Positions 5,162 to 6,338 of a stretch of 6,338 bases of DNA are shown piece by piece. A program made the position numbers and the translations under genes. Within the stretch, counting starts at the first letter, position 1. Every line of letters starts with the position of its first letter. The notes below the pieces were generated by a model. It worked only from the letters and a program-made list of their open reading frames with translations, had not been told where the DNA came from and ran no database searches. The stretch covers positions 1 through 6,338 of the forward strand of contig JAUVAM010000251.1 in assembly GCA_030591745.1 (NCBI GenBank), in the 5' to 3' direction. The DNA comes from Deltaproteobacteria bacterium. Lineage in GTDB: Bacteria > Myxococcota > B64-G9.

Positions 5162-6338
5162 GGCAGGCCTGCCTGAGCAGCACTTGCCGCTTCGACGATG
5201 GCGTTTTTTGCCGGGAAAAAGGTTTGCCAGGGCTGCGAAGAGTAGCTGAACTCAGCCAAGTCTTTTGCGGTGAGGCCTTGTTGAATGGCCAGGGTGATGA
5301 CGTCGATGCGCTCGGCCACGGCCTCGCTGCCGACAATTTGACCACCCAGCAGGCGTCCGCTTTTTCGTTCGACGACCAATTTGACCCTTACCTCGCCCGC
5401 GCCCGGCATCATGGGGAAGCGGGTGGTGGTCTGGCCATGGCTGGTCAAGACCTCCAATCCTCTTTGCTCGGCAAAGGCTTCGGTGAATCCGGTGCCGGCC
5501 ACGCGCCACTGCCCCACCACCGTGGCCGCGCCATTGAAAAATCCGGGATAGCCCACGGATTGCCCAAGCATGTCTTTGGCCGCGATTTTGGCCATGGGCA
5601 CGGCGTTGGTGGCCAGTTTTCCGCCCAGGGGTTTTCCGTCGATCCCCGACCAACCTGCGGTGCAATCGCCTGCCGCCCAGACATTGGGCACGCTGGTGCG
5701 CATGCGTTTGTCCACCACGATGCCGTCGGGCATCATTTCGATTTCGGTTTTGTTCAGAAAGGCCACATCCGGGCGCATGCCCACCGCCATCACGACCATG
5801 TCTCGGCCAGGTCGCAAGGTCAAGCGGCTTCCGTCGCCAAGTTCGACGATTTCCACCTCGGTTGTGCCGTGAAGGGCCTCGAGACTGGTGTTCATGTGCA
5901 AATGGATGCCCATGCCTTCCAGTTCCTGGTGAAGGACCGTGCTCATGTCCGCGTCGAGCAGGTGCGGCAGTACGTGATCGCGCATCTCGATCAAATGTAC
6001 TTCGGCACCTCGGTTGCGGTAGGCGGTGGCCTGTTCGATGCCGATGGCCCCTGAACCAATCACCACGGCCACCATATTGTCCTGGGTGGTCTCGGGCAAT
6101 CCATCGGCCTCGCAGTCGGCGGTGCCGCTCAGTCGGGCCATGATGGTTTGGGCATCCTCCGCGGTTTTTACGGTGTAGACATTGGCCAGGTCCATGCCTG
6201 GCAAATTGGGACGAATGGGGCTTGCTCCGGTGGCGATGAGCAGTTTGTCGTAGTGGATGCTCTGGCCCTTGGCGGTTTCTATTGTTTTGGATTGAAAATC
6301 GACTTTGCTTGCCTGATCCCGGATTAGCTCCACCCCCA
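5158..6338 (-). CDS. FAD/NAD(P)-dependent pyridine nucleotide-disulfide oxidoreductase, NADH oxidase/CoA-disulfide reductase type (5' end outside window)
   Basis: The frame is open to the window's right edge; the GTG at 6333 is an internal valine, so the N-terminal first FAD motif and any redox cysteine (C43 in CoA-disulfide reductases) lie outside. Counting from that valine as 1, ATGASP (34-39) is the usual turn. The NAD(P)-binding fold has G93-S-G-A-I-G98 and E116 at the end of its second strand, which favours NADH. AVGMRPDV (183-190) and VWAAGDC (218-224) are the conserved GxRP-type segment and the second FAD-contacting motif. Residues about 260-391 form the dimerisation domain, ending soon after SQPWQTFFPAKNAI, with no fused rhodanese. 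It should reduce a disulfide, CoA persulfide/polysulfide or oxygen with NADH; the substrate cannot be settled without the missing N-terminus. It overlaps the ArsR-rhodanese gene by GTGA, pointing to sulfur or redox stress. A 15- to 20-residue acidic linker precedes the NAD motif. Confidence 0.9.
   Translation of the reverse strand, partial: GVELIRDQASKVDFQSKTIETAKGQSIHYDKLLIATGASPIRPNLPGMDLANVYTVKTAEDAQTIMARLSGTADCEADGLPETTQDNMVAVVIGSGAIGIEQATAYRNRGAEVHLIEMRDHVLPHLLDADMSTVLHQELEGMGIHLHMNTSLEALHGTTEVEIVELGDGSRLTLRPGRDMVVMAVGMRPDVAFLNKTEIEMMPDGIVVDKRMRTSVPNVWAAGDCTAGWSGIDGKPLGGKLATNAVPMAKIAAKDMLGQSVGYPGFFNGAATVVGQWRVAGTGFTEAFAEQRGLEVLTSHGQTTTRFPMMPGAGEVRVKLVVERKSGRLLGGQIVGSEAVAERIDVITLAIQQGLTAKDLAEFSYSSQPWQTFFPAKNAIVEAASAAQAGLP

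Noticed and set aside
5224..6054. 276-codon open frame on the plus strand
   Set aside because: It lies wholly opposite the flavoprotein, whose FAD and NAD motifs are unmistakable; its translation is rich in His and Gly without family features.
6331..6333. GTG as the true start of the flavoprotein
   Set aside because: The family needs about 75 more N-terminal residues with the first FAD-binding motif, and the frame stays open to the window edge.

Overview
The window is a 6.3 kb, GC-rich, gene-dense bacterial segment of about 60% G+C by eye. It carries eight protein-coding genes, two of them cut by the window edges. No RNA gene, IS element or CRISPR array was seen. The mix of a propeller-like protein, a polytopic protein with an ExbD/TolR-like domain, a degenerate GGDEF protein, a two-receiver response regulator and an ArsR-rhodanese/flavoprotein operon suggests a Gram-negative, signalling-rich lineage of the Myxococcota/'Deltaproteobacteria' kind. 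That placement is an inference and is weak.

Left part (3-2162, + strand): the C-terminal end of a beta-propeller-like protein is followed after 9 nt by a 569-codon polytopic membrane protein. Its C-terminal soluble domain reads like the periplasmic domain of ExbD/TolR. The two are probably one operon, and the second gene starts with GTG and has no clear Shine-Dalgarno sequence.

Middle part (2182-4496): a GGDEF-family protein (- strand) and a response regulator with two receiver domains (+ strand) diverge from a 133-bp intergenic region. Both look like partner-type proteins without an enzymatic output. The GGDEF signature is GWERF and the metal-binding aspartates are gone, but the RxxD inhibitory-site motif is kept. 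The regulator has one intact receiver and one pseudo-receiver and no effector domain. The promoter assigned to the regulator puts the transcription start at the A of its ATG, so a leaderless mRNA is predicted. An unrecognised 130-aa gene (- strand) overlaps the 3' end of the regulator and diverges from a small six-cysteine exported protein. The two divergent promoters of that pair share their -35 bases.

Right part (4493-6338, - strand): a two-gene operon. The 5'-truncated FAD/NAD(P)-dependent pyridine nucleotide-disulfide oxidoreductase (NADH oxidase/CoA-disulfide reductase type) overlaps by GTGA an ArsR-family repressor fused to a rhodanese domain. This resembles the flavoprotein-rhodanese pairing of CoA-disulfide/persulfide reductases, but here the rhodanese is on the regulator. 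A role in sensing and reducing persulfide or reactive sulfur is the best reading.
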